Source of the DNA: Sphingobium chungbukense
GTDB lineage: Bacteria > Pseudomonadota > Alphaproteobacteria > Sphingomonadales > Sphingomonadaceae
Direction: 5' to 3'
Length of the DNA stretch: 64,000 bases
NCBI RefSeq assembly: GCF_001005725.1
Contig: NZ_LBIC01000006.1
Location: 186,001-250,000, forward strand
The notes under the pieces are model-generated. The model had not been told where the DNA came from. It searched no databases and saw only the letters and a program-made list of their open reading frames with translations. Of the stretch, positions 1-10,744 are shown piece by piece; the first letter of the stretch is position 1; each line of letters opens with the position of its first letter. Both the position numbers and the translations under genes were made by a program.

Positions 1-450
1 CCGACGACCGCCAGCCTGATCGCGGCGGCACAGCACCGTTTGTTTGAAAATGCGAAGAACCGCTATCGTACCGTCGCCCCGCTGGATCGCGGGCACGAAA
101 GCCTGGAAGAGCTGATCGACCGGACCACCGTCATCTTCTTCCGCGAGGCGACCGAATATGCGCGGGAAAGTCTGGCGATCTACCGGGTCTGGCTTGAGGC
201 CAGTCGTCAGCCGTCGCTGCAATCCGCGATATGGAACGACATCGAGAATCAGCACAGTGCCTGGCGACGTCTTTTGACGCCGATCTCATCGTCGCTGCGG
301 CCGATCGATCCACTACTGTCCCAGGCATTGTTCACCGGGAAGCTGATCCGGCTGGTCGCTACCGGCTCGCAAACAGAGGACCTGGCCAACGTGCGCCGCG
401 AGTTCGCGCATGATCTGACATTGATCACGTCGGGCCGATTCTGGCTGTAA
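1..450 (+). CDS. C-terminal part of a TetR-like transcriptional regulator (cut by window edge)
   Basis: The frame is open from the first base and ends at 450, giving about 149 residues with no convincing start, so the N-terminal DNA-binding part lies outside the window. What remains is helical, with the length and feel of a TetR ligand-binding domain (an early stretch RLFENAKNRY, then long amphipathic helices and a late VRREFAHDLTLI). No helix-turn-helix is visible, so the family call is an inference. It sits 172 bp upstream of a TonB receptor on the same strand and could regulate it. A TTG at 40 is only an internal codon. Confidence 0.5.
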   Translation, partial: PTTASLIAAAQHRLFENAKNRYRTVAPLDRGHESLEELIDRTTVIFFREATEYARESLAIYRVWLEASRQPSLQSAIWNDIENQHSAWRRLLTPISSSLRPIDPLLSQALFTGKLIRLVATGSQTEDLANVRREFAHDLTLITSGRFWL

Positions 451-622
451 ATTCAATCCGCACGCCATCTGGCGAGCGCTTACGATCCATGCCGAGCGAC
501 GGCACAACTTCCCTTGCGGCAAATTGCGACGTCGCTCGTGCGATCAACCATCATTCTCCCTCCGCCGGAAATCGATAGAACACGAATCAGCACAAAAAGA
601 TAAAAATCTTGGAGGGGTTAAT

Positions 623-2866
623 ATGTCGAAAGGTTCATACATCATTGTGCTGCTCTGTGGAGCAGCGGTTACGGAATCAGTCCATGCGCAAGCGCTTGAC
701 GCGCAGGCACAGGCTCAGGCTCAGAGCGCTCAATCGTCCGGCGCCGGGCAGCTAGGGGATATTGTGGTGACGGCATCTCGCCGAAGCGAGACGATCCTGA
801 AAACGCCCATCGCGGTTTCGGCCTATTCGGGCGATCGCCTGCGGGCGGCCCAGACAGTGGCGCTCACCGATCTGGTTGGTCCCAATCCGAACCTTCAGAT
901 CGGCAATTCCTATAACTCGGCGAATGTCGCGATCCGCGGTATCGGCAACGGCTCGTCGATCAATGCGGGTTCGGACGCGGGCGTCTCCATCCAGGTGGAC
1001 GGCGTCTACATGGCTCAGCCACTGCTGACATTGTCGACCTTCCTGGACGTCGCGCGCGTCGAGGTATTGCGCGGACCGCAAGGCACGCTGTTCGGCCGCA
1101 ACGCGACCGGAGGCGCGATCAACATCATACCGAACGAGCCGACCAAGGATGTGCATTATGGCATCGACATCACAGCAGGCATAGACCCCGGCAGGATCAA
1201 CAGCACGGGCTATATCAGCGGCCCGCTCGATGCATCGGGCACATGGACGGCCCGCCTCTCCGCGCAGCAGACCTACAATCGCGGCTACACCCGCAATCTG
1301 GCGACGCCACAAAACTACGCGCCGGGCTATTCGGACAATCTGGTCACGGCCAATCCTTCGAACCGGCTCGACGATGCCAACAACCAGTCCGTGCGCGGCC
1401 AGATCAAGTGGGAGCCTTCCGACAGTTTCAACGCCCGTCTGCTGGTCGAATATCAGCGCGACCATTCCGATGGCCCCGCCGTGTTCCTGGAAGGCACCCC
1501 CGATCCCGCCCAACCGCTCCCCGCGATCCTGGTCGGACAGCCCACCGGAAATGTCAGCAAGCGCGAAGTCTATAATAATGAGGGCCTCAGGCGGATCGAG
1601 GGCAAGAATGTGAACCTGACCCTGAACTGGGCGTTGGGCAGCGGCAATGTGAAGATGCTCGGTTCCTATGCAGATGCCGACATCCACAATATCCAGGACG
1701 GCGACGGCACCGGCGCGCTCCACACCTATTCCGACTTCAAGAACCGCACCCATCAATATTATGGCGAGTTGCTGTACACGTCCGAACCGGACAGGCCCTT
1801 CACCTATATTCTGGGCAGCAATTTCTTCCACGAAAAGCTCAAGCAGGACATCTCCGTTCCCATCAGCCTGCTGCCCATGCCAATGGATCTGGGCGCGAGG
1901 ATCAACACCACCTCCTATGCCTTTTTCGGCCATGCCCAATATGCGTTCACGCCGGAGGCCAAGATCTTTGCCGGCCTACGCTACACGCACGACAAGAAGG
2001 TCGATCTGGACGACTACAACAATTATATCGGCATTCTGCCCAGGCAGAGCACGTCGTCTAGCGAAATCACCTATGAAGTGGGGACTTCCTATGCCTTCAG
2101 CCCAACGCTTGACGGTTATGTGAAATATGCGACCGGCTATAAGGGCGGCGGCTTCTCGGCCGGCGGTCTTGCTCCCGCGTTCAATCCGGAAAAGAACAGC
2201 AACCTCGAAGCCGGCCTGAAGGGCTTGTTCCTGAACCGGGCGCTGCAGGCCAACCTCGCCGCCTTCCACATGAAATACAAGGATCTGCAGGTCAACCAGA
2301 TCAACGGCGCGTCGACGCAGGTCGTCAACGCCGCGAAGGCAACCATCTATGGCTTCGAGGTCGAAACCGTCATCCGGCCCATCGAAGCGCTGCGGTTCGA
2401 AGTGTCGGGCGCCTATCTGCACGCGACATTCGACCGCTTCCGGACGGGCGATCCCGCCCGGCCCGACCTGGGCACGATCGACCCGGACGGTACCCGCCGG
2501 TTCGACCTCGACGGCAACACTCTTCCGCAGGCGCCCAAGTTCAGCGTCAGCGCCGGCGGTTATTACGACGTACCGCTATCATCGGGCAAGATCACCCTGG
2601 GTGCCCGCTATGACTGGAAGTCGAAGCTGTATTTCAGCGAGTTCAACATCCCCGTATCCTCGCAGGCAGCGGCGGGCAAACTCAACCTGTCCCTGAACTA
2701 TGAAAGCGCGGACCGCCGCGTGACCGCGAGCCTGTTCGCCAAGAACGTCACCAACAAGCAGGTGAGGTCCAACGTGATCGTCGTGTCTGCCCTGATCGGC
2801 TCGCTCGCGCTCAGCCAGTATCAGCCGCCCCGGCAGATCGGCGCGTCGTTCGGATACCACTTCTAG
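623..2866 (+). CDS. TonB-dependent outer-membrane receptor (TBDR 1)
   Basis: A 747-residue receptor for active uptake across the outer membrane. I start it at ATG 623 because GGAGGGG lies just upstream (611-617) and a signal peptide (MSKGSYIIVLLCGAAV... ending near VHAQA) begins there; an in-frame upstream start at 524 would bury the signal. The plug begins with GDIVVTASRRSE and contains LRGPQGTLFGRNATGG, typical of sphingomonad receptors. The barrel ends in a terminal Phe (FGYHF). It is closely related along its whole length to the receptor at 21692-23932 on the other strand, and the two bracket the first catabolic cluster. The ligand is unknown; the following CoA ligase, 7 bp downstream, suggests an organic acid or a substrate converted to one. 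Confidence 0.93.
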   Translation: MSKGSYIIVLLCGAAVTESVHAQALDAQAQAQAQSAQSSGAGQLGDIVVTASRRSETILKTPIAVSAYSGDRLRAAQTVALTDLVGPNPNLQIGNSYNSANVAIRGIGNGSSINAGSDAGVSIQVDGVYMAQPLLTLSTFLDVARVEVLRGPQGTLFGRNATGGAINIIPNEPTKDVHYGIDITAGIDPGRINSTGYISGPLDASGTWTARLSAQQTYNRGYTRNLATPQNYAPGYSDNLVTANPSNRLDDANNQSVRGQIKWEPSDSFNARLLVEYQRDHSDGPAVFLEGTPDPAQPLPAILVGQPTGNVSKREVYNNEGLRRIEGKNVNLTLNWALGSGNVKMLGSYADADIHNIQDGDGTGALHTYSDFKNRTHQYYGELLYTSEPDRPFTYILGSNFFHEKLKQDISVPISLLPMPMDLGARINTTSYAFFGHAQYAFTPEAKIFAGLRYTHDKKVDLDDYNNYIGILPRQSTSSSEITYEVGTSYAFSPTLDGYVKYATGYKGGGFSAGGLAPAFNPEKNSNLEAGLKGLFLNRALQANLAAFHMKYKDLQVNQINGASTQVVNAAKATIYGFEVETVIRPIEALRFEVSGAYLHATFDRFRTGDPARPDLGTIDPDGTRRFDLDGNTLPQAPKFSVSAGGYYDVPLSSGKITLGARYDWKSKLYFSEFNIPVSSQAAAGKLNLSLNYESADRRVTASLFAKNVTNKQVRSNVIVVSALIGSLALSQYQPPRQIGASFGYHF

Positions 2867-2873
2867 AAGAGAA

Positions 2874-4631
2874 ATGACCCAGACCGATGTCGACCGACCA
2901 TCAGAGGAACGGAGAATGATGCAATCCTGGCCGGTAATGTCACTCAAGGACGCAGAAGCACAACTCTGCGTTCCCGGCTCCCGCTTTGAAATCGGCACGG
3001 CGCTTATCAATGGTCGCGAACTGCGGACATGGGCGCGCCTGCCCGCCACCATTGCGGAACTGGCGAGGGAGGTGCAGGCCGAACATGGCGAGCGGGAATT
3101 CCTGGTCTTCAATGACGAGCGCATCACTTATGACGGCTGGTTCCGGGCAGTCGCCAAGCTGGCGGATCATCTGGTGCGGCAGGGCGTGCGGCAGGGCGAT
3201 CGCGTCGCGCTTGCGATGCGGAACCTGCCCGAATGGCCGGTGGCATTGTTCGCGGCAGGCCTGTGTGGCGCGATCGTCGTCCCGCTCAATGCGTGGTGGA
3301 CGGGTGACGAGCTTCGCTACGCGCTCGACCAGTCGGGTTCCACGCTGCTCCTCTGCGATGAGGAACGGCTGGAGCGCCTGACAGCAGGGGACCCGGCGTT
3401 CACCGATCGCATGAAGGTGATCGTTTCGCGCTCGTCCCGCCTGGACGTCGCATCGCTGGAAAGCGTCATAGGCTTGCCCGCCGGCTATGGCTCGTTGCCC
3501 GTTCGGCCGCTGCCCGCTGTGGCGATGGCGCCCGACGATCCGCTGACCATCTTCTACACCAGCGGCACGACTGGCCGGCCGAAGGGCGCGCTGGGCACTC
3601 ATCGCAACATGCTTTCGGGCCTGCTTGCAGGCGATTTCATCGCCCAGCGCGGCGCCTTGCGCCGAGGCGAGCCGGCTCGCGAGCTTCCGCCATCGGTCAC
3701 GCTGATGACCATTCCGCTGTTCCATGTCACCGGCTGCGCATCGCTGCTGATGTCCGCCCTGGCCTGCGGCGGCAAGATCGTGCTGATGCACAAATGGAAT
3801 CCGGTGGAAGCCATGTCCCTCATCGAGCGGGAGCGCATCACATCGGCCGGCGGCGTTCCGACGATCGCCTGGCAGTTGATCGACAGCCCCGATCGAAGCC
3901 GATATGATCTGAGTTCGCTCGACTATGTTCCCTATGGCGGCGCACCCGCCGCCCCGGACCTGCCCGTTCTGATCCAGCGCGAACTGGCGGCCATACCTTA
4001 TAATGGCTGGGGCATGACGGAAACGTCGGGCACGATCACCGGGCATAGCGCGGAAGACTATCTGAACCGGCCCGACAGTTGCGGACCGCCGCTGCCGGTG
4101 GACGAGCTGCGCGTCACGGATGAGGCGGGCCAGGACGTCCCGATCGGCGAGATCGGGGAACTGCGCGTGCGGGGACCGCAGATCGTCATGGGATATTGGC
4201 GGAACCCCGAAGCCACAGAGGCGACCTTCGGCGACGGCTGGCTGCATACGGGAGACCTCGCCCGGCTGGACGAGGAGGGATTTTGCACCATCGTCGGCCG
4301 CAGCAAGGATGTCATCATCCGAGGCGGCGAGAATATCTACGCCGTAGAGGTGGAAAACGCGCTGTTCAGCCACCCCGCCGTGACGGACGCGGCGGTCGTG
4401 GCGCTGCCCCATGACCGGCTGGGCGAGGAACCCGCCGCTATGGTCCAGATCGCGGACGGGCATACCCCCGCAGAGGAAGAGCTGAAACTGTGGCTGCGCC
4501 AGCGCCTGGCCGCGTTCAAGATTCCGATCGTCATCCGATTTCACGACGGACCGCTGCCACGAAACGCGAACGGCAAGGTCCTGAAGAACGAGGTCCGCCT
4601 GCTCTTGCTGGCCGAGACCCTGCAAGACTGA
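2874..4631 (+). CDS. Acyl-CoA ligase (AMP-dependent synthetase)
   Basis: A 585-residue adenylate-forming ligase expected to activate a carboxylic acid to its CoA thioester at the cost of ATP. The P-loop [11 protein letters not shown] lies near residue 230, the A5 motif YNGWGMTET near 377, the hinge region [16 protein letters not shown] then [20 protein letters not shown], and the catalytic Lys in NANGK near the C-terminus. All core motifs are intact. ATG 2874 follows AGAAGAGAA; ATG 2916 after CGGAG is an alternative. It begins 7 bp after TBDR 1 and leads a run of beta-oxidation-type genes, so it probably catalyses the entry step. Medium-chain, branched or steroid-derived acids are all possible; the sequence does not decide. 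Confidence 0.92.
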   Translation: MTQTDVDRPSEERRMMQSWPVMSLKDAEAQLCVPGSRFEIGTALINGRELRTWARLPATIAELAREVQAEHGEREFLVFNDERITYDGWFRAVAKLADHLVRQGVRQGDRVALAMRNLPEWPVALFAAGLCGAIVVPLNAWWTGDELRYALDQSGSTLLLCDEERLERLTAGDPAFTDRMKVIVSRSSRLDVASLESVIGLPAGYGSLPVRPLPAVAMAPDDPLTIFYTSGTTGRPKGALGTHRNMLSGLLAGDFIAQRGALRRGEPARELPPSVTLMTIPLFHVTGCASLLMSALACGGKIVLMHKWNPVEAMSLIERERITSAGGVPTIAWQLIDSPDRSRYDLSSLDYVPYGGAPAAPDLPVLIQRELAAIPYNGWGMTETSGTITGHSAEDYLNRPDSCGPPLPVDELRVTDEAGQDVPIGEIGELRVRGPQIVMGYWRNPEATEATFGDGWLHTGDLARLDEEGFCTIVGRSKDVIIRGGENIYAVEVENALFSHPAVTDAAVVALPHDRLGEEPAAMVQIADGHTPAEEELKLWLRQRLAAFKIPIVIRFHDGPLPRNANGKVLKNEVRLLLLAETLQD

Positions 4632-4668
4632 ATCCGGACCATCACGCCAGAACACCAAGGGATATATA

Positions 4669-5952
4669 ATGGATTTCTCACTCACCGCCCGGCAGTCGTC
4701 ATTTCGCGATCGTGTCCGCGCCTTCATAGAGACCAATGTCAGGCCGCGCCTTGCCGACTATGCGGCCGAGGTGGCGACCGAGCCGAGATGGAAGGTCATC
4801 GAGGTCATCGAGGAACTCAAGCCGCTAGCCCGTCGAGCGGGCCTGTGGAACCTGTTCATGCCCCCCCACTCGGGTCAGGAGCATGTCGATAGCAGCTTCG
4901 TGTTCGAGGGCGAGCAACTGACCAATCTCGAATATGCCTTGTGCGCGGAAGAGATGGGGCGGGTCTTCTGGGGATCGGAGGTGTTCAACTGCTCGGCCCC
5001 CGATACCGGCAATATGGAGGTGCTCCATCGCTACGGCACGATCGACCAGAAGGAGCAATGGCTTCGCCCGCTCATGAATGGCGAGATCCGCTCCGCCTTC
5101 CTGATGACAGAGCCCGATGTCGCCAGTTCGGATGCCACCAACATCCAGACGTCGATCCGACGCGATGGCGACCATTATGTCATCAATGGCCGCAAATGGT
5201 GGTCGACCGGCACCGGCGATCCGCGCTGCAAGGTCGCGGTGGTCATGGGAAAGACCGATCCGAACGCGGAGCGCCATCGCCAGCAGAGCATGATCCTGGT
5301 GCCGATGGATGCGCCGGGCGTCCACATCAAGCGGATGCTGAACGTCTATGGCTATGACCATGCCCCGCATGGACATGGCGAAGTCGTGCTGGAGAATGTG
5401 CGGGTTCCCGCGGCCAACATGCTGCTGGGGGAAGGGCGCGGGTTCGAAATTGCCCAGGGGCGGCTGGGACCGGGCCGCATCCACCATTGCATGCGCACCA
5501 TCGGCGTCGCGGAGAATGCGCTGGAAGCCATGACCCGGCGGCTGCTTTCCCGCCAGGCGTTCGGCAAGCCGATCGCCAGCCATTCGGTGTGGGAACAGCG
5601 GATCGCGCGCGCGCGCATCGACATCGAAATGACCCGGCTGCTCTGCCTGAAGGCGGCGGACATGATGGACCGCGCCGGCAACAAGAGCGCGCAGACCGAA
5701 ATCGCGATGCTGAAGGTCCAGGCCCCCACCATCGCGTGCCAGATCCTCGACGACGCCATTCAGGCGCATGGCGGCGCGGGCGTGTGCGACGATTTCGACC
5801 TGGCCTTCGACTGGGCCAATACGCGGACGCTGCGTCTGGCCGACGGACCGGACGAGGTCCATGCGCGGGCGATCGCGCGAGCGGAGTTCGGGAAGTTCAG
5901 GGAGGTCAGGGCCGACGGCCCCACCAGCGGCACGATCGGGGTCTCCCGCTGA
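4669..5952 (+). CDS. Acyl-CoA dehydrogenase, ACAD10/11-like
   Basis: A 427-residue flavin-dependent acyl-CoA dehydrogenase. The middle domain carries [16 protein letters not shown], and the C-terminal domain carries [15 protein letters not shown] and [16 protein letters not shown], a signature of the ACAD10/ACAD11 branch rather than short-chain dehydrogenases. ATG 4669 follows AAGGGA. The next gene encodes the kinase domain that, in animals, is fused to this dehydrogenase in ACAD10/11. In that family the pair converts 4-hydroxyacyl-CoA by phosphorylation and elimination. I infer the same possible role here; plain alpha,beta-dehydrogenation is the simpler alternative. Confidence 0.9.
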   Translation: MDFSLTARQSSFRDRVRAFIETNVRPRLADYAAEVATEPRWKVIEVIEELKPLARRAGLWNLFMPPHSGQEHVDSSFVFEGEQLTNLEYALCAEEMGRVFWGSEVFNCSAPDTGNMEVLHRYGTIDQKEQWLRPLMNGEIRSAFLMTEPDVASSDATNIQTSIRRDGDHYVINGRKWWSTGTGDPRCKVAVVMGKTDPNAERHRQQSMILVPMDAPGVHIKRMLNVYGYDHAPHGHGEVVLENVRVPAANMLLGEGRGFEIAQGRLGPGRIHHCMRTIGVAENALEAMTRRLLSRQAFGKPIASHSVWEQRIARARIDIEMTRLLCLKAADMMDRAGNKSAQTEIAMLKVQAPTIACQILDDAIQAHGGAGVCDDFDLAFDWANTRTLRLADGPDEVHARAIARAEFGKFREVRADGPTSGTIGVSR

Positions 5953-5995
5953 TGATGTCCACGCGCACCCGTTTGCGTCGCAACGGCCGTTCGAC

Positions 5996-7051
5996 ATGAA
6001 CGCGATATCGGAACCGGCGGCCGTCGGAACCGCCATCGACCTGGACAGGTTGGCGACGTGGATGGGCACGCATGTCGCTGGGTTCGCGGGGCCGATCACG
6101 CTCGACAAGTTTTCGGGTGGCCAGTCCAACCCCACCTTCGCGCTCGACACGGCGACGAAGCGCTACGTGCTTCGTCGCAAGCCCGCAGGCACCCTGCTCG
6201 CCTCCGCTCATGCCGTGGATCGCGAATATCGCCTGCTGAGCGCGCTGCATCCGGAGGGCTTTCCGGTGCCACGACCGATCGCGCTGTGCGAGGACGAAAC
6301 GGTGATCGGATCGGCCTTCTACGTCATGGAGCGGGTCGATGGGCGGACGTTCTGGGATGGAAAGCTGCCCGATCATGAACCAACGGAGCGGCGCGAGATA
6401 TATGAGCAGATGGTCGCAACTCTCGCGCGGCTCCATCGCTTCGATCCCGCTCAGGTGGGCTTGACCGATTATGGCCGACCCGGCAATTATTTCGGGCGGC
6501 AGGTGGCGCGCTGGAGCCGGCAATATCGCGCGGCGCAGACGGAGGACGTGCCGGAAGTCGAGAAGTTGATGGATTGGCTTTCGCGTACGGTGCCGGAGCA
6601 GTCGTCGGCGACGATCATTCATGGCGACTACAGGCTGGACAATCTCATTTTCGATCCGTCCGGGGGGAAGGTCGCTTCGGTCATCGATTGGGAACTGAGC
6701 ACGATCGGCGATCCCCTCGCCGATTTCAGCTATTTCGCGGTCCACTGGATCATGCCCGCCGACGGTCTGGCGGCGCTGGGCGAGGTGGATCTGGCCCCGC
6801 TGGGCATCCCGTCGCTGGAGGACATCACCGACCTTTATTGCGCGTTGAGCGAGCGTCCGCGCGTCGCGAACCCGCACTGGTACTTCGCCTTCAACCTCTT
6901 CCGGATCGTCGGCATCGTCCAGGGCATCCGCAAGCGCATCATCGACGGAACCGCCTCCAGCCTGGAGGCGGAAAGATCGGCCGCAAAACTCGTACCGATG
7001 GCCCGCCTCGGCTGGGAACAGGCACGGATCGCGGGAGCACCCAACCTATGA
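5996..7051 (+). CDS. APH-family kinase (ACAD10/11 / LvaA-like phosphotransferase)
   Basis: A 351-residue protein of the aminoglycoside-phosphotransferase fold, but with the sequence pattern of the ACAD11 kinase domain rather than a resistance enzyme: FSGGQSNPTF near 39, YVLRRKPAG near 57, AHAVDREYRLL near 71, Brenner motif HGDYRLDN at 209-216 (catalytic Asp211), and DWELSTIGDP at 231-240 (metal-binding Asp231). I place the start at ATG 5996, 43 bp after the dehydrogenase stop; the frame is open further upstream but only as a shadow of the dehydrogenase gene. Homologues (P. putida LvaA, mammalian ACAD10/11) phosphorylate the 4-hydroxyl of hydroxyacyl-CoAs. No small LvaB-like partner is seen nearby. 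Confidence 0.88.
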   Translation: MNAISEPAAVGTAIDLDRLATWMGTHVAGFAGPITLDKFSGGQSNPTFALDTATKRYVLRRKPAGTLLASAHAVDREYRLLSALHPEGFPVPRPIALCEDETVIGSAFYVMERVDGRTFWDGKLPDHEPTERREIYEQMVATLARLHRFDPAQVGLTDYGRPGNYFGRQVARWSRQYRAAQTEDVPEVEKLMDWLSRTVPEQSSATIIHGDYRLDNLIFDPSGGKVASVIDWELSTIGDPLADFSYFAVHWIMPADGLAALGEVDLAPLGIPSLEDITDLYCALSERPRVANPHWYFAFNLFRIVGIVQGIRKRIIDGTASSLEAERSAAKLVPMARLGWEQARIAGAPNL

Positions 7052-7067
7052 ACAGCCGGAGTCAATC

Positions 7068-7850
7068 ATGAGCAAGCTTTTCGACCTCAGCGGCAAGGTC
7101 GCCATCGTGACCGGGTCATCGCGCGGCATCGGCCGCGCCATTGCGGAAGCGATCGCCGATGCGGGCGCGCGGGTCGTCATCTCCAGCCGCACGCAGGCGG
7201 CGTGCGACACGGTGGCGGACGGCATCAACGCCCGGCTGGGGGAGGATCGCGCCGTGTCGATCCCTGCCGACATCGCAGTGAAGGAGGATGTGCGCGCGCT
7301 TGTCGCGGAAACCGAAAAGCGCCTCGGCCCCGTCGATGTCCTTGTGTGCAATGCGGCGGTCAGTTCGCATTATGGCCCGACGCTGGAAATCCCGGACGAG
7401 GAATTCCACAAGATCATCAACAGCAACATCCTGTCGACCCATTGGCTCGTGCAGCAGGTCGCGCCCGGAATGATCGAACGCAAGGCAGGGTCGATCGTGG
7501 TCGTGGCGTCGCTCGGTGCCTATCTCGGCTCCGGCACGATCGGCACCTATCATCTGTCGAAGGCCGCCGACCTGCAACTGGTCCGCAACCTTGCCGTCGA
7601 ACTGGGCCGGCACAGCATCAGGGTCAACGCCGTCTCACCCGGCATAACCAGGACGGATTTCGCCAAGCGGCTGTGGGAAGACCCCCATGGCGAGGAAATG
7701 CTGCTCAAGCGCACCCCTCTGAACCGCGTCGGCGAAGCCACCGACATGGCGGGCGCGGCCGTGTTCCTGGCAGCCGATGCCAGCGCCTTCATGACCGGCC
7801 AGTCGATGATCATCGACGGCGGCATGGCGATCGGCCCGGCACGAAGCTGA
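7068..7850 (+). CDS. Short-chain dehydrogenase/reductase, tandem copy 1
   Basis: A 260-residue classical SDR using NAD(P)(H). The cofactor motif TGSSRGIG is near residue 15, the CNAA motif (in place of NNAG) near 90, the catalytic pair YHLSK near 161-165, and the C-terminal TGQSMIIDGG matches the family. A weak ribosome site (CCGGAG) precedes ATG 7068, 17 bp after the kinase gene. The next gene is a close paralogue, so this is a local duplication. Likely role: oxidation of a hydroxyacyl-CoA or alcohol intermediate made by the ligase, dehydrogenase and kinase upstream. Confidence 0.9.
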   Translation: MSKLFDLSGKVAIVTGSSRGIGRAIAEAIADAGARVVISSRTQAACDTVADGINARLGEDRAVSIPADIAVKEDVRALVAETEKRLGPVDVLVCNAAVSSHYGPTLEIPDEEFHKIINSNILSTHWLVQQVAPGMIERKAGSIVVVASLGAYLGSGTIGTYHLSKAADLQLVRNLAVELGRHSIRVNAVSPGITRTDFAKRLWEDPHGEEMLLKRTPLNRVGEATDMAGAAVFLAADASAFMTGQSMIIDGGMAIGPARS

Positions 7851-7878
7851 CGCATCAGGACAAAGGCAGGAACAGGCA

Positions 7879-8658
7879 ATGCGCAAGCTCTTCGATCTCA
7901 ATGGCAAGGTCACCATCGTAACAGGCTCGTCGCGCGGGATCGGCCGCGCCATTGCGGAGGCGCTGGCGGACGCGGGCGCCCGCGTCGTCATCTCCAGCCG
8001 CAAGCAGGCGGCATGCGAGGAGGCAGCGGCCGCCATCAACGCGCGCTGCGGCGAAGCGCGCGCGCTGGCCGTCGAAGCCAATATCTCCAGCAAGGCGGCG
8101 TTGGAGGCGCTGGTCAAGACCACGGAAAACAGGCTCGGCCCGGTCGACATCCTGTTCTGCAACGCGGCGTCCAACCCCTATTATGGGCCGACGCTGGGCA
8201 TCAGCGACGACCAGTTCCGCAAGATCCTGGAAAACAACATCATGTCCAACCACTGGCTGGTGCAACTGGTGGCGCCGGGGATGGTGGAGCGGCGGTCGGG
8301 CAGCATCGTGATCGTCTCTTCGATCGGCGCCTATATCGGATCGGACGTGATCGGCACCTACCATATGTCGAAGGCGGCGGACCTGCAGATGGTGCGCAAC
8401 CTCGCGGTCGAATTCGGGCCGCACAGGGTCCGGGTCAACGCCATATCGCCGGGTGTGACGCGCACCGATTTCGCGCGGGCGCTGTGGGAGGATCCGGCGG
8501 CCGAGCAGGCCTTCAGCCGCCAGATCCCGCTGCGCCGCATCGGCGAGCCGGAAGAAATGGCGGGCGCAGCCCTGTTCCTGGCGTCGGACGCCTCCTCCTA
8601 TGTGACCGGCCAGTCGATCATCGTCGATGGCGGCATGACGATCGGACCCGTCGCGTGA
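7879..8658 (+). CDS. Short-chain dehydrogenase/reductase, tandem copy 2
   Basis: A 259-residue classical SDR, collinear with the preceding gene without gaps over most of its length (both carry [52 protein letters not shown]). Catalytic YHMSK and the CNAA motif are kept. The copies differ most at residues 50-75 and 200-225, near the cofactor and substrate loops, which suggests they have taken different substrates or stereoisomers. It is 28 bp behind copy 1, with an AGG-rich leader, and in the same presumed transcript. Confidence 0.9.
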   Translation: MRKLFDLNGKVTIVTGSSRGIGRAIAEALADAGARVVISSRKQAACEEAAAAINARCGEARALAVEANISSKAALEALVKTTENRLGPVDILFCNAASNPYYGPTLGISDDQFRKILENNIMSNHWLVQLVAPGMVERRSGSIVIVSSIGAYIGSDVIGTYHMSKAADLQMVRNLAVEFGPHRVRVNAISPGVTRTDFARALWEDPAAEQAFSRQIPLRRIGEPEEMAGAALFLASDASSYVTGQSIIVDGGMTIGPVA

Positions 8659-8701
8659 CCCGCATGACTCGGGACGAAGACCTTATTGGAAAAGAGAGAC
8701 C

Positions 8702-10744
8702 ATGATCGAAACCCATCGCCACGGCCCGGTTCTGAGCATCCAGATCGCCAACCCACCCGTCAACGCGCTGTCGGAAGCGGTCCGGCGCGGAATCCATCAG
8801 GCGATAGAGGCGGCACAGAAGGACGATGGCGTGTCCGCCATCCTCATCCATGGCGGCGGACGCATGTTCTGCGCGGGGGCCGACATCACGGAATTTGGCA
8901 AACCCCTGGCGGAGCCGGGACTGTCCACCGTGATCGACGCGATCGAGGCCAGCGCCAAGCCGGTCGTCGCGGCGATTCACGGGTCGGCGCTGGGCGGCGG
9001 TCTGGAAGTCGCGCTGGGCGCCCATTATCGGATCGCCACCGCCAGCGCGAAGCTGGGTCTGCCGGAGGTGGCGCTGGGCCTGTTGCCCGGGGCCGGTGGC
9101 ACGCAGCGTCTTCCCCGTCTGATCGGCGTTTCCGCCGCGCTGGACATGATCGTTTCCGGTACGCCCATTTCGGGCAGCAAGGCGCAGGAACTGGGCCTGA
9201 TCGACCGGATCGTGGCGGAGGATGATCTTCTGGAAGAAGCCGTGGCCTTCGCCGCGACGCTGAAGGAACCGCGCACGACCGGCGAAAGGACGGTCGCATT
9301 CGAAGCCGACGAGTTCGATCGGTTCGTCGAACATAATGGCCGCAAGATCAACGGACTGGACGCCCCCCGCGCCTGTATCGAAGCCGTCAGGGCGGCAACG
9401 ACGCTGCCGCTTGCCGCGGGTCAGGAAAGGGAACGCGCCCTGTTCCATGAGCTGATGGACGGCGCCCAGTCCCGCGCGCTGCGCCATGCCTTCTTCGCCG
9501 AACGCACCGCCGCCAAGATCGACGACCTGCCGAAGGATGTCGCCCTGCGCCCGGTCGGAAAGGTCGGGGTGATCGGCGCCGGCACGATGGGCGGCGGCAT
9601 ATCGATGAATTTCCTGTCCGCAGGCATCCCCGTTACCATCGTCGAGATGGCGCAAGAGGCGCTGGATCGCGGCACCGGTCTCATCCGGCAAAATTACGAG
9701 GCGACCGCTGCCAAGGGTCGGATGACGAACGCGCAGGTCGAGGCCGCCATGGCCCTGCTCACCCCTACGCTCGATTTCGATGCCCTCGCGGACTGCGATC
9801 TCGTCATTGAAGCCGTGTACGAGAATATGGACGTGAAAAAGGAAATATTCGCCCGGCTTGACGGAATTGCGAGGCCAGGTGCCATTCTCGCGTCGAACAC
9901 CTCCTATCTCTCGATCGACGAGATCGCGCAAGCCACCACTCGCCCGCAGGACGTGCTGGGCCTGCATTTCTTCTCGCCGGCCAATATCATGAAGCTGGTC
10001 GAAGTGGTGCGCGGCGCGCAGACCGCGCCCGATGTGCTGGCCACCGGCATGTCCGTCGCGCGCAAGATCGGCAAGGTCCCCGTCGTCTCGGGTGTATGCT
10101 TCGGCTTCATCGGCAACCGGATACTCGACCCCCGCCTCGAAGGCGCGATGGACATGTTGCTGGAGGGGGCGACGCCCGAACAGATCGACCGCGTCTCGGT
10201 CGCGTTCGGGATGCCGATGGGCCCGTTGCAGATGATCGACCTCGCCGGCGTGGATATCGGCTGGCACCGCGACCCGACGCGTATCGAAAGCCTGCGCGAT
10301 GCGCTGAACGCCGTTGGCCGCTGGGGCCAGAAGGCGGGCGGCGGCTTCTACGATTATGACGGGAAAAGGCGCCCGTCCCCCTCCCCTGCGGCGAATGCTA
10401 TCATCGATGAGTATCGATCGAGGGCGGGCATCACCCCACGCGCCATATCCGACAAGGAAATCATGGTGCGCACGATGCATGTGATGGTGAATGAAGGCGC
10501 CAAGATCCTGAGCGAGGGCATCGCCCAGCGCGCGTCCGACATCGATATCGTCTGGATCTACGGCTATGGCTGGCCGCGCCATACGGGCGGGCCGATGTTC
10601 TGGGCGCAACAGACGGGGCTCAGCCATGTCGTGTCCGCGCTCGAACGCCACGCCGACCGGCTGGGCGATGACTTCTCCCTGTCCCCGAGATTGGTGGAGG
10701 CGGCACGCAATGGGCTGACGCTCGACGGGAAACAGGCCGGGTGA
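8702..10744 (+). CDS. Bifunctional enoyl-CoA hydratase / 3-hydroxyacyl-CoA dehydrogenase
   Basis: A 680-residue FadB/FadJ-like or peroxisomal bifunctional-type fusion. Residues 1-190 are a crotonase domain with CAGADI and [21 protein letters not shown]. Around 290 a Rossmann domain starts ([12 protein letters not shown]), followed by [24 protein letters not shown] with the catalytic His, and two C-terminal dehydrogenase domains. It would hydrate 2-enoyl-CoA and oxidise the 3-hydroxyacyl-CoA with NAD. Its stop overlaps the GTG start of the MaoC gene by four bases (GTGA), so the two are translationally coupled. An AGAGAG site precedes ATG 8702. Confidence 0.93.
   Translation: MIETHRHGPVLSIQIANPPVNALSEAVRRGIHQAIEAAQKDDGVSAILIHGGGRMFCAGADITEFGKPLAEPGLSTVIDAIEASAKPVVAAIHGSALGGGLEVALGAHYRIATASAKLGLPEVALGLLPGAGGTQRLPRLIGVSAALDMIVSGTPISGSKAQELGLIDRIVAEDDLLEEAVAFAATLKEPRTTGERTVAFEADEFDRFVEHNGRKINGLDAPRACIEAVRAATTLPLAAGQERERALFHELMDGAQSRALRHAFFAERTAAKIDDLPKDVALRPVGKVGVIGAGTMGGGISMNFLSAGIPVTIVEMAQEALDRGTGLIRQNYEATAAKGRMTNAQVEAAMALLTPTLDFDALADCDLVIEAVYENMDVKKEIFARLDGIARPGAILASNTSYLSIDEIAQATTRPQDVLGLHFFSPANIMKLVEVVRGAQTAPDVLATGMSVARKIGKVPVVSGVCFGFIGNRILDPRLEGAMDMLLEGATPEQIDRVSVAFGMPMGPLQMIDLAGVDIGWHRDPTRIESLRDALNAVGRWGQKAGGGFYDYDGKRRPSPSPAANAIIDEYRSRAGITPRAISDKEIMVRTMHVMVNEGAKILSEGIAQRASDIDIVWIYGYGWPRHTGGPMFWAQQTGLSHVVSALERHADRLGDDFSLSPRLVEAARNGLTLDGKQAG

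Noticed and set aside
936..950. GGTATCGGC inside TBDR 1, and other GGTATC/GATACC words in coding DNA (for example near 13655, 18730, 23610, 44710)
   Set aside because: They lie inside conserved protein-coding motifs and I did not see the right half (ATC 17 bp later) in an upstream position.
752..1939. Long open frame on the strand opposite TBDR 1, and similar long antisense frames at 2940-4736, 8618-10759, 15756-17888 and 42963-45038
   Set aside because: High-GC codon bias leaves the opposite strand open. Their translations are rich in Arg, Ala, His and Gly without recognisable motifs, while the sense frames have clear families and ribosome sites.
5996..7051. Aminoglycoside resistance kinase
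   Set aside because: The fold is APH-like but the motifs and gene neighbours fit the ACAD10/11 and LvaA kinase branch, not antibiotic resistance.
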